From: Pseudomonadota bacterium
Lineage (GTDB): Bacteria; Pseudomonadota; Gammaproteobacteria; Burkholderiales; Sulfuricellaceae
Assembly: GCA_021783895.1 (NCBI GenBank)
Contig: JAJXTJ010000060.1
Span: 1-7,086 of the forward strand
Direction: 5' to 3'
DNA: 7,086 nucleotides
The translations under genes and the position numbers were made by a program. Below, piece by piece: positions 1 to 5,641 of the stretch. The notes under the pieces were generated by a model. The model was given only the letters and a program-made list of their open reading frames with translations. It ran no database searches and was not told the DNA's origin. Every line of letters starts with the position of its first letter. Within the stretch, counting starts at the first letter, position 1.

Positions 1-73
1 GTCACCCAATGGGTGAATGGCTTGGCCTGTTCAAGTTTTTGATTTGTTTCGTGTCTTTCGTGATTTTCGTGGA
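1..73. repeat. Right half of a CAC-nonamer inverted-repeat element with an internal palindrome
   Basis: Positions 47-73 are three consecutive 9-nt units on the + strand, TTTCGTGTC, TTTCGTGAT and TTTCGTGGA. On the other strand these read as CCACGAAA-type units. The same 9-nt period with a conserved CAC core is seen in two other intergenic elements of this window (4081-4158 and 6936-7067), where the units form both arms of a hairpin. Here only the right arm is inside the window, so the left arm would lie upstream of position 1. The part that would be the loop contains a perfect palindrome at 2-16, TCACCCA-A-TGGGTGA, which also occurs almost unchanged in the loop of the last element. No coding function is visible. 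The role is unknown: it could be a REP-like or MITE-like element, a nucleoid or protein binding site, or a processed transcript hairpin. Confidence 0.6.
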
Positions 74-158
74 TCAATCAAGGTTTTTAGGTTTATTGCT
101 ACAAAAAATTGCTTGCCTGCACCTCATTCTTGTAGTACTTTTTCCGCCTAGTGTTTGG

Positions 159-172
159 CTGATCCAAATCAA
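159..172. promoter_or_regulatory. FNR/ANR-like box upstream of the lipoprotein gene
   Basis: CTGAT-CCAA-ATCAA matches the FNR-family consensus TTGAT-N4-ATCAA at 9 of 10 fixed positions. It lies 61 bp upstream of the ATG at 234, a reasonable place for an activator or repressor site. No convincing -10/-35 pair at a standard FNR spacing is visible. An AT-rich stretch at 213-221 resembles a -10 element but would put the transcript start almost on the Shine-Dalgarno sequence. A single near-match of this quality can occur by chance in 7 kb, so the call is tentative. Confidence 0.3.
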
Positions 173-233
173 TTCTTGGTAGTGGTTGCTCGCCAACCGT
201 CAATCCTGCCAATTTAATAATGGGAGAGTAATT

Positions 234-2114
234 ATGCAAGGAATGGGCGGCATCAAAAAATTGGCAATGGCTTCCGCAATCGCCGGAGCCATGGCGCTGG
301 CGGGGTGTGGCGGCGGTGGCGGCGGCAGCTCCGCGCCTTCGACGACTCTCTCCGGCACGGCGGCCGGCGGTGCGCCCGTCATCGGCACCGTCCTCGTTAC
401 CGACAGCTTGGGCAACCACACAAGCGGAAACATAGACACGACTGGCCACTACTCGGTCGACGTCAGCGGCATGACCGGCCCCTTCGTGCTGAAGGCGTCG
501 GGTACGGTGGGCGGCACCAACGTCACCTACTACTCCGCCGCCACGCAAGCGGACGTGGGCGGTACGGTTGATGTCACGCCCTTCACCGACCTGATTGTGT
601 CGAACATCGCCGCCACAATGGCTTCGAACTATTTTGTCGATGGAGTAACTGGCGCCAGTATTAACGGCCTGTCGATTACGCCTGACAAACTGGCCGCCGC
701 CGAATCGGCGCTGCATGCCAAGCTGCTGCCGGCACTCCATGCCATGAACATCAGCGACACCCTCGACCTGTTGCGGGCCTCGTTCGCGGCCGACCATTCC
801 GGTCTTGATCTGGCTCTTGACCAGATCAAGGTCGAGACAGATTTGGCAACGAATATTGCCACGCTTAAATATGCCGCTACTACTATCGGTCAAGACAACG
901 TCACAGTCGCAGACAACGTCCACCTCACATATGATAATGCCGTCGTCACCACGACGCCAGGGATGGCTACGGCAGGGACCGACTTGCAGGCGGTAGTTAC
1001 ACAACTCAACGGTTTCGCCGCCTTGTTTGCCACTGGCCTCCCCAGCATAAATACGATAACGAACGCCGGCGTTTTCGACTCCGGCGCCGGCTTCATGATG
1101 GGCGGTCAAACTTTTGCTGAGTTTGCCAGCGATATGTCTACCAATCCGAAAGTGATCGGTATGAAATTCAGCAATGTGGCCATTTCTCTTGATGCTTCGG
1201 GCACTACAGGCACCCTGACGGCAGACATCTCATCCAATAACGCCACCTTCGCCGACACAATCCAACTGGTGATGGCCAAGGGGGCAAATGGCGCGTGGCT
1301 AATAGAGGGCGATCGCCGGATCGCCGATATCAAGGTCACAGCCCAGGCGCAACTGAATCTGTGGACTAATATAAACAATCTGGGGATAAAAACATCGGGT
1401 CAATCCACGGAGAGTGGCATCTGGGTCAATATTGATCCCCACTTCTACAACGCCAATAACGTGAATGCAATGGCCGTCTCCGCAGTGGTCACCGGGCCAG
1501 GTCTGCCGGCGAACGGCGTGACCATGGTTCAGGACACGCAAAATACCTGGTTCGATGTGCAGGGGATGGGAAGCAATAATATAATTCCCGAATGCGGGAT
1601 GCCAGTTGATGTTCCCAACGGGCCAATTACCCCTGTGACTCAGTGTGTCACCATTGCCCAGGCAGTGGACAACAGCGTATATACCGTTGTCCTGGAAGAC
1701 GCCAACGGCAACCCTCTCAATGGCGCCAGCTACACGCTGACTTTGCCGAAACAGCCCTACGCAACCAGCGCGCTTACAAATGCGATGTTCCCGAGCATCA
1801 CGTCCGTCCAGATTGGTGGAGCGGACATCACCCCCGATATGATGATGAACGGCCAGTCTGTCACTGTCAACTGGACCATGCCTGCGGGACTGATGTCCAA
1901 GAATGTGGATATCTGGGGGAATACGGCAAGTGGTTCAGCCTACAACAACCTTAACAAGGATCTCCAAGGCACGGCCACCCAGGCCATTTTCGGTTTGGGC
2001 AACCCGAACCCGGGGGCAAACGGGACGGTAACCAGCGCAGGGGTCTGGCTCAGCGGTGTTGACACCTATGGCCGCATACTGGCCGTTAGCAAGTCGGTTT
2101 GTACTGGCTGTTAG
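234..2114 (+). CDS. Exported lipoprotein with an N-terminal beta-sandwich-like repeat domain, function unknown
   Basis: This encodes a 626-residue protein. The ATG at 234 was chosen over the in-frame TTG at 186 because GGGAGAG (222-228) sits just ahead of it and because it gives a clean type II signal peptide: Lys8-Lys9, a hydrophobic stretch, then the lipobox LAGC with the acylated Cys25. A Gly/Ser linker follows the cysteine, as in many betaproteobacterial surface or outer-membrane lipoproteins. Residues about 35-130 (SGTAAGGAPVIGTVLVTD onward) resemble the carboxypeptidase-regulatory/Ig-like modules that open large exported lipoproteins. The remainder is rich in Thr, Asn, Ala and Gly, with alternating beta-type patterns, and I do not recognise a catalytic motif. 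Cysteines at 454, 471, 623 and 626 could form disulfides outside the cytoplasm. The last four residues, CTGC, come from a local 25-bp duplication that changed the frame (see 2077-2125). It is monocistronic, ending in the terminator at 2164-2199. The lipoprotein class is clear; the function is not. Confidence 0.85.
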   Translation: MQGMGGIKKLAMASAIAGAMALAGCGGGGGGSSAPSTTLSGTAAGGAPVIGTVLVTDSLGNHTSGNIDTTGHYSVDVSGMTGPFVLKASGTVGGTNVTYYSAATQADVGGTVDVTPFTDLIVSNIAATMASNYFVDGVTGASINGLSITPDKLAAAESALHAKLLPALHAMNISDTLDLLRASFAADHSGLDLALDQIKVETDLATNIATLKYAATTIGQDNVTVADNVHLTYDNAVVTTTPGMATAGTDLQAVVTQLNGFAALFATGLPSINTITNAGVFDSGAGFMMGGQTFAEFASDMSTNPKVIGMKFSNVAISLDASGTTGTLTADISSNNATFADTIQLVMAKGANGAWLIEGDRRIADIKVTAQAQLNLWTNINNLGIKTSGQSTESGIWVNIDPHFYNANNVNAMAVSAVVTGPGLPANGVTMVQDTQNTWFDVQGMGSNNIIPECGMPVDVPNGPITPVTQCVTIAQAVDNSVYTVVLEDANGNPLNGASYTLTLPKQPYATSALTNAMFPSITSVQIGGADITPDMMMNGQSVTVNWTMPAGLMSKNVDIWGNTASGSAYNNLNKDLQGTATQAIFGLGNPNPGANGTVTSAGVWLSGVDTYGRILAVSKSVCTGC

Positions 2115-2125
2115 CAAGCCGATTT
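2077..2125 (+). repeat. 25-bp-period imperfect tandem duplication across the lipoprotein stop codon
   Basis: Positions 2077-2100 and 2102-2125 are two 24-nt copies, both starting TACTGGC and sharing GTTAGCAAG, with 21 of 24 bases identical. The 25-bp period is not a multiple of three. The first copy is therefore read as I-L-A-V-S-K-S-V, while in the second copy the same GTTAGC is read one frame over as TGT TAG, which is the stop codon at 2112-2114. In the frame of the first copy, the second copy would continue K-P-I-S-V-Q and stop at the TAG at 2134-2136. Confidence 0.85.
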
Positions 2126-2163
2126 CTGTCCAATAGCGGTCCCCGGAATATCGGCGGGCCACG

Positions 2164-2199
2164 CGCCCCGGAATGCCTTTGTGCTTCCGGGGCGTTTTC
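2164..2199 (+). terminator. Rho-independent terminator of the lipoprotein gene
   Basis: A perfect 10-bp GC-rich stem (CGCCCCGGAA at 2164-2173 paired with TTCCGGGGCG at 2185-2194) encloses an 11-nt loop and is followed by TTTTCTTT. It starts 50 bp after the lipoprotein stop. On the opposite strand the stem is followed by GCGTGG and not a T-run, so it should not terminate the convergent transporter gene. A second CCCCGGAA at 2142-2149 could compete for the right arm. Confidence 0.9.
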
Positions 2200-2252
2200 T
2201 TTGATGGGTTTGGCCTTGCTCGCCAGGGCCTTGAAATCCGGAATGCCGAAAC

Positions 2253-4052
2253 TTATACGGCTTCTTCTTCCGCCTGCTGTTGCAGCGCCCACATGTGCGC
2301 GTACACGCCTTCACTTGCCAGCAATTCCGGGTGCCGTCCGCGTTCGATGATGCGCCCGGCGTCCATGACCAGGATTTCATCGGCTTCGACCACGGTGGAA
2401 AGCCGGTGCGCGATGATCAGGCTGGTGCGGCTGCGGGCGATCTCCTCCAGCTCGGCCTGGATGGCTTTTTCGGTTTTGGTGTCGAGCGCGGAGGTGGCTT
2501 CGTCCAGGATCAGGATCGCCGGATTCTTCAACAGGGTGCGGGCGATGGCGACGCGCTGCTTTTCGCCGCCGGAGAGCTTCAGGCCGCGTTCGCCGACCAT
2601 GGTGTCCCAGCCTTGCGGCAGGCTTTCGATAAAGTCCAGGATGTGCGCGGCCCGGGCGGCGGCGATGACCTCCCCGCGCGCGGCATCGGGGCGGCCATAG
2701 GCGATGTTGTAGTAAATGCTGTCGTTGAACAGCACGGTGTCCTGCGGCACCACGCCGATGGCGGCGCGCAGGCTGTCCTGGCCGACCTGGCGGATGTCCT
2801 GGCCGTCGATCCGGATGCTGCCCCCATTGACGTCATAGAAGCGGAACAGCAGGCGCGCCAGGGTGGATTTGCCTGCGCCGCTGGCGCCTACCGCGGCCAC
2901 GGTCTTCCCTGCCGGGACAGTGAAGCTCACATCCCGCAGAATCGGGCGGTCGGCGTTGTAGGCGAAGCTGACGTGCTCGAACTTCACTTCGCCGCCCAGC
3001 ACGGCCAGCGGGCGCGCATCCGGCGCATCTTCCACTTCCCTGGGACGATGCAGCAGGGTGAACATGCGTTCCACGTCGGTCATGGATTGCTTGATCTCGC
3101 GGTACATCACGCCGAGAAAGCTCAAAGGCTGGAACATCTGCAACAGGAAGGCGTTGACCATGACCAGGTCGCCCAGCGTGAGCGTGCCTGCCACCACGCC
3201 GTTCGCCGCGCGCAGCACCATCAGGGTGACGCCGATGGCGATGGTGCCGGCCTGCGCCGCATTCAGCAGGCCGAGCGAACGCTGGGATTGCAGGGCCACC
3301 CGCTCCCACTCCGCCAGGCTGGCGTCGTAGCGCGCCGCCTCGTAGCGCTCGTTGCCGAAATACTTCACCGTTTCGTAGTTCAGCAGGCTGTCGATGGCGC
3401 GGCCATAGGCTTCGGAATCCAGCGTATTGGCGCGGCGCACGAACTGCGTGCGCCAGTCGGTAATGGTCACGGTAAAACCGATATACGCCGCCAGCGTCAC
3501 CAGCGTAATCAGGCCGAACACCCAGTCCAGCTTGACGAACAGGATCACCGCCACCATCAGGATTTCCAGCACGGTGGGCGTGATGCGGAACAGCAGAAAG
3601 CCCACCAGGCTGGAGATCGCCTTGGTGCCGCGCTCGATGTCGCGGGTGATGCCGCCGGTCTGGCGCTCCAGATGAAAGCGCAGCGACAGCGCATGCAAGT
3701 GCTGGAACACCGCCATGCTCACCCGGCGCATGGCGCGCTGCGTGACCTTGCCGAACACTACGTCGCGCAGGTCGGCAAACGTGGTGCTGGCAAAGCGCAA
3801 CAGGCCGTAAGAGATGATCAGTGTCAGCGGCAAAACCAGATTGGTGCGCGATTTGTCCAGCGCGTCGATGATCTCCTTCAGCACCAGCGGCACCATCACC
3901 GCAGCCAGCTTTGCGCCGATCAACAAGGCCAGCGTCAGCAACACCCGCCCGCGAAACTCCCACAGATAGGGGAACAGGCGGCCGATCGAACGCAGATTGG
4001 CTTCACCGGGCTGGGGCGTTGTTCTGGAATGGGAGTGCTCGGATAGGGACAT
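2253..4052 (-). CDS. Atm1-type ABC half-transporter (permease fused to ATPase), heavy-metal/glutathione-conjugate exporter
   Basis: This is a 599-residue half-transporter, the usual length of the ATM1/HMT1 group, expected to homodimerise in the inner membrane. Residues about 35-315 form the six-helix ABC membrane domain, with hydrophobic segments near 37-57, 71-92, 150-172, 174-197, 262-282 and 292-314. The loop motif NYETVKYFGNE (225-235) is characteristic of Atm1-like exporters. Asn264 and Gln267 have the N-x-x-Q spacing of the glutathione-contacting pair described for the Novosphingobium homologue (inference by alignment in mind). The ATPase domain is intact: Walker A GASGAGKST (389-397), Q-loop Gln437, signature LSGGE (493-497), Walker B ILILDE (513-518), D-loop SALD (521-524) and H-loop His549. 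Bacterial members export glutathione-linked metals or sulfur species; the exact substrate cannot be read here. The ATG at 4052 has AGGA nine bases upstream. The gene stands alone, convergent to the lipoprotein gene. A palindrome at 4064-4080 abuts its ribosome-binding site. Confidence 0.95.
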   Translation of the reverse strand: MSLSEHSHSRTTPQPGEANLRSIGRLFPYLWEFRGRVLLTLALLIGAKLAAVMVPLVLKEIIDALDKSRTNLVLPLTLIISYGLLRFASTTFADLRDVVFGKVTQRAMRRVSMAVFQHLHALSLRFHLERQTGGITRDIERGTKAISSLVGFLLFRITPTVLEILMVAVILFVKLDWVFGLITLVTLAAYIGFTVTITDWRTQFVRRANTLDSEAYGRAIDSLLNYETVKYFGNERYEAARYDASLAEWERVALQSQRSLGLLNAAQAGTIAIGVTLMVLRAANGVVAGTLTLGDLVMVNAFLLQMFQPLSFLGVMYREIKQSMTDVERMFTLLHRPREVEDAPDARPLAVLGGEVKFEHVSFAYNADRPILRDVSFTVPAGKTVAAVGASGAGKSTLARLLFRFYDVNGGSIRIDGQDIRQVGQDSLRAAIGVVPQDTVLFNDSIYYNIAYGRPDAARGEVIAAARAAHILDFIESLPQGWDTMVGERGLKLSGGEKQRVAIARTLLKNPAILILDEATSALDTKTEKAIQAELEEIARSRTSLIIAHRLSTVVEADEILVMDAGRIIERGRHPELLASEGVYAHMWALQQQAEEEAV

Positions 4053-4063
4053 CGGGTTTTATC

Positions 4064-4080
4064 CTAAAATAGCATTTTAG
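4064..4080. promoter_or_regulatory. Perfect palindrome at the translation start of the Atm1-type transporter
   Basis: CTAAAAT-AGC-ATTTTAG is a perfect inverted repeat with 7-bp arms and a 3-bp centre. On the minus strand it lies 12-28 bp upstream of the transporter ATG, and its proximal end touches the AGGA ribosome-binding sequence. It could be an operator for a dimeric repressor, or a small hairpin affecting translation. It is AT-rich and stands out from the adjacent GC-rich repeat. No regulator gene is in the window. Confidence 0.45.
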
Positions 4081-4158
4081 CCACGGGGCATACGGGGTGC
4101 ACGGGGAAGAGCTATGTAACATACGGATTTTACCCCGTGATTCCCGTGTGCCCCGTGG
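4081..4158. repeat. CACGGGG nonamer inverted repeat (large intergenic hairpin)
   Basis: The left arm is three 9-nt units, CACGGGGCA, TACGGGGTG and CACGGGGAA (4082-4108). The right arm is three reverse-complement units, TACCCCGTG, ATTCCCGTG and TGCCCCGTG (4131-4157). The arms pair over about 28 bp with a few mismatches and G-U pairs, around a 22-nt loop that itself contains the palindrome TATGT-A-ACATA (4113-4123). The element sits between two divergent genes, so it is unlikely to be a terminator for either. It has the same architecture as the elements at the two ends of the window but a different core heptamer. Confidence 0.8.
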
Positions 4159-4272
4159 TTAATTGATTTTTCAGGATTATTTTACATCGCACAAAATATG
4201 CCCAACTTCGCTTTACCTTGCCGCCACAGGGGTTAATAATTCGATCAAGGTCGCACATAAAGGAGCCTCGCC

Positions 4273-4548
4273 ATGAGCCACAAGCATAGCAGCCTGCTAC
4301 GCGCCATCTTCCATGACCCGATCAGCGCCAACATCCACTGGCGCGAAATCGAATCCCTGCTGCATCATCTGGGCGCCAGCGTCGCTTCCGCGCACGGCGC
4401 ACGCTTTCATGTGACACTGAACGGCTTCGAGGAATTCCTGCACCACCCCCACCAGAGCAGTGTCTGCGACAAAATGCTGATCAAGCAGTTGCGCGAATTT
4501 CTCGCCCGCGCCGGGGTGACGCCGTCGAGTTACGAGAACGACGCATAA
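4273..4548 (+). CDS. HicA-like toxin-family protein, orphan (no HicB partner)
   Basis: This encodes a 91-residue protein with a very strong ribosome-binding site (TAAAGGAG, 4258-4265) seven bases before the ATG. The order helix (IHWREIESLLHHLGA, 21-35), basic strand region (HGARFHVTLNG, 41-51), the FLHHPHQ segment (55-61) and a C-terminal helix (about 66-79, KMLIKQLREFLARAG) fit the double-stranded-RNA-binding-like fold of the HicA mRNA-interferase family. It is like the longer, variant members that I recall being annotated as HicA family toxins. His41 or His46 would be the candidate active-site histidine, but the classic G-S-H-R motif is not present, so activity as an RNase is uncertain. Canonical hicA is followed within a few bases by hicB. 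Here the downstream 137 bp hold only a repeat, and the next gene is yciH on the other strand. It is probably a domesticated or solitary member of the family. Confidence 0.65.
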   Translation: MSHKHSSLLRAIFHDPISANIHWREIESLLHHLGASVASAHGARFHVTLNGFEEFLHHPHQSSVCDKMLIKQLREFLARAGVTPSSYENDA

Positions 4549-4587
4549 TCTCTTTGGGTCAAATTCTCCACCACCTGCGTTGTTTGT

Positions 4588-4643
4588 TGTCATCCCGAAC
4601 GAAGTGAGGGATCTCAAGATTCCTCGCCATGCCCGGAATGACA
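4588..4643. repeat. MITE-like intergenic repeat with nested hairpins
   Basis: The element starts TGTCATCCCG and ends CGGAATGACA, terminal inverted repeats with one mismatch. Inside, GAGGGATCT (4606-4614) pairs with AGATTCCTC (4617-4625) across a 2-nt gap with one G-U pair. Short intergenic repeats of this appearance, with GTCAT/ATGAC ends and a GAGGGATCT core, are common in many environmental bacteria. It could also serve as a transcript 3' end for the HicA-like gene, although there is no T-run. Confidence 0.65.
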
Positions 4644-4685
4644 GGGAATAGGGCCGAGTCGCGATGCGGTGGGTGGGCGGTCAGC

Positions 4686-5048
4686 TTATCCGCCAGCCCG
4701 CTTGACGACCCAGCCCTGCTTCTTGAGAGCTTCGGTCACCCGCTCGCAGTGATCGCCCTGGATTTCAATCACCCCGTCCTTCACCGTGCCGCCGGAGCCG
4801 CACGCTATTTTGAGCTGCTTGCCCAGTTGAGCGAGCAGAAGCGCATCCAGCGTGAGCCCCTTGATCAGGGTAACGCCTTTTCCTTTGCGGCCCTTGGTCT
4901 CCTCGACGATGCGCACGATGCCGTCAGACACCGGCAGGGTTGCCTTCCGGCTGCAAACACACTCGGCAAGGGGTTTCCGGCACCCAGGACACATTTTGCC
5001 GCGCTCGGTGGAATAAACCAGGCCGCCTGTTGTTTTATGGTTTTTCAT
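4686..5048 (-). CDS. yciH: SUI1/eIF1-like translation factor YciH with an N-terminal four-cysteine motif
   Basis: This 120-residue protein has the length of bacterial YciH. The N-terminal GLVYSTERG is typical of the family and is followed by Cys20, Cys23, Cys30 and Cys32 (CPGC-x6-CVC), a probable small zinc-binding motif found in many proteobacterial members. Residues about 42-118 are the SUI1 fold: KGKGVTLIKGL (55-65), CGSGGTVKDG (83-92) and VIEIQGDH (93-100) match the conserved core that contacts the ribosomal A/P-site region in eIF1 proteins. YciH is thought to act on the small ribosomal subunit, affecting initiation fidelity or repressing translation in stress; that is family knowledge. 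The ATG at 5048 is the only reasonable start, because a TGA lies in frame seven codons upstream, yet no Shine-Dalgarno sequence stands at a normal distance. The good AGGAG belongs to an overlapping leader ORF (5035-5064). Confidence 0.92.
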   Translation of the reverse strand: MKNHKTTGGLVYSTERGKMCPGCRKPLAECVCSRKATLPVSDGIVRIVEETKGRKGKGVTLIKGLTLDALLLAQLGKQLKIACGSGGTVKDGVIEIQGDHCERVTEALKKQGWVVKRAGG

Positions 5049-5064
5049 GATATTTCGATGGCAT
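5035..5064 (-). CDS. Possible nine-codon leader ORF overlapping the yciH start
   Basis: On the minus strand, AGGAG (5073-5077) is followed after 8 bases by an ATG at 5064. It encodes MPSKYHEKP and ends with TAA at 5035-5037. The frame differs from yciH, whose ATG (5048) lies inside this ORF, 11 bases before its stop. A ribosome loaded at the strong site would terminate just past the yciH start and could reinitiate backwards, giving translational coupling. The arrangement is directly visible; whether the peptide is made is inference. Confidence 0.45.
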   Translation of the reverse strand: MPSKYHEKP

Positions 5065-5130
5065 TGTCAGCTCTCCTGCCGCTATTGTAGCGCCGCAGCG
5101 GGAGCCGCGACAAAACCTTGTCTGGATACT

Positions 5131-5139
5131 TGCTATATT
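5131..5139 (+). promoter_or_regulatory. Extended -10 promoter element for the PEBP gene
   Basis: TGCTATATT fits an extended -10 (TGn followed by TATATT, five of six to TATAAT). The base 17 bp upstream gives no good -35, which extended -10 promoters tolerate. Transcription would begin near 5146, giving a leader of about 25 nt before the ATG at 5171. Confidence 0.4.
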
Positions 5140-5170
5140 GGTAGAGAGTTAACTATTTGCGAGAGTGACG

Positions 5171-5641
5171 ATGAGCCGCTTGATTTGTAATTATCCCGCC
5201 TGGCGGAGCATGGCTGTGGCGGCGCTGTTGGCGGTGGTGCTGCCCGTCATGGCGGGCGACAAAAAACAGGAGGGCAGAATCATGATGTTGACATCGACGG
5301 TGTTTTTCCAGGGCGGCATGATCCCGCAGCGTTATACCTGCGATGGGGCGGATGTTTCTCCGCCGCTTTCCTGGTCGGGATTGCCAGCCGGAACAAAAAG
5401 TCTGGCGCTGATCGTGGATGATCCCGATGCGCCCGATCCGGCAGCGCCCAGGATGGTCTGGGTGCATTGGGTGCTGTACAACCTGCCGCCCGTTGCGGCT
5501 GAATTGCCTGAAGGCGTTCCGGCAAAGGCGCTGCCGCAGGGGACGTTGCAAGGGGTGAACGACTGGCAGCGCACGGGTTACAGGGGGCCTTGCCCGCCCG
5601 TGGGACGCCACCGCTATTTTTTCAAGCTGTATGCGCTATAG
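5171..5641 (+). CDS. PEBP/YbhB-family protein with signal peptide, C-terminally truncated
   Basis: The 156-residue product belongs to the phosphatidylethanolamine-binding (YbhB/YbcL, Raf-kinase-inhibitor-like) family. The ligand-pocket motifs are present: DPDAP (84-88), His99-Trp100 and GPCPP (139-143), followed by HRYFFKLYAL (147-156). The protein stops exactly there. Family members continue for about 35-40 residues, including the C-terminal helix (typically AT-K-x-x-L-x-x-AM-x-GHVLA-type) that closes the site, so the gene has lost its 3' end. The stop at 5639-5641 lies where the convergent FecR-domain gene begins to be read. The start at 5171 follows GAGAG at 5161-5165 and yields a signal peptide (cleavage near VMA/GD, residues 28/29). 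A second in-frame ATG at 5282 (Met38), with a better ribosome-binding site, gives the usual cytoplasmic YbhB N-terminus (MxLTST). The bacterial function is poorly known; folding and function of this truncated form are doubtful. Confidence 0.75.
   Translation: MSRLICNYPAWRSMAVAALLAVVLPVMAGDKKQEGRIMMLTSTVFFQGGMIPQRYTCDGADVSPPLSWSGLPAGTKSLALIVDDPDAPDPAAPRMVWVHWVLYNLPPVAAELPEGVPAKALPQGTLQGVNDWQRTGYRGPCPPVGRHRYFFKLYAL
5268..5284 (+). promoter_or_regulatory. Strong internal ribosome-binding site and alternative start of the PEBP gene
   Basis: AGGAGGG (5268-5274) is followed after 7 bases by ATG ATG (5282 and 5285), in frame with the longer reading frame. It is a better match to the anti-Shine-Dalgarno sequence than the GAGAG serving the ATG at 5171. 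Starting here removes the signal peptide and gives a protein beginning M-M-L-T-S-T, the common beginning of cytoplasmic YbhB proteins. It may be the real start, or the second of two. Confidence 0.6.

Noticed and set aside
99..1109. A 336-codon open frame on the - strand, antisense to the lipoprotein gene
   Set aside because: It has no recognisable domain, is rich in Arg and Gly, and is fully overlapped by a lipoprotein with a proper lipobox and ribosome-binding site.
2150..2200. The 2164-2194 stem as a terminator for the convergent transporter gene
   Set aside because: On the minus strand the stem is not followed by a T-run, so only + strand termination is supported.
2280..4046. A 588-codon open frame on the + strand, antisense to the transporter
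   Set aside because: It is a shadow of a GC-rich gene. Its composition is dominated by His, Gln, Arg and Gly with no domain pattern, while the minus strand encodes a complete ABC transporter.
4228..4250. Possible second FNR box upstream of the HicA-like gene
   Set aside because: Only the ATCAA half-site is present. The other half (AATAA) does not match TTGAT.
4672..4700. The GGCGG/CCGCC stem at the 3' end of yciH as a terminator
   Set aside because: A 5-bp stem with no T-run on the minus strand, partly inside the coding region.
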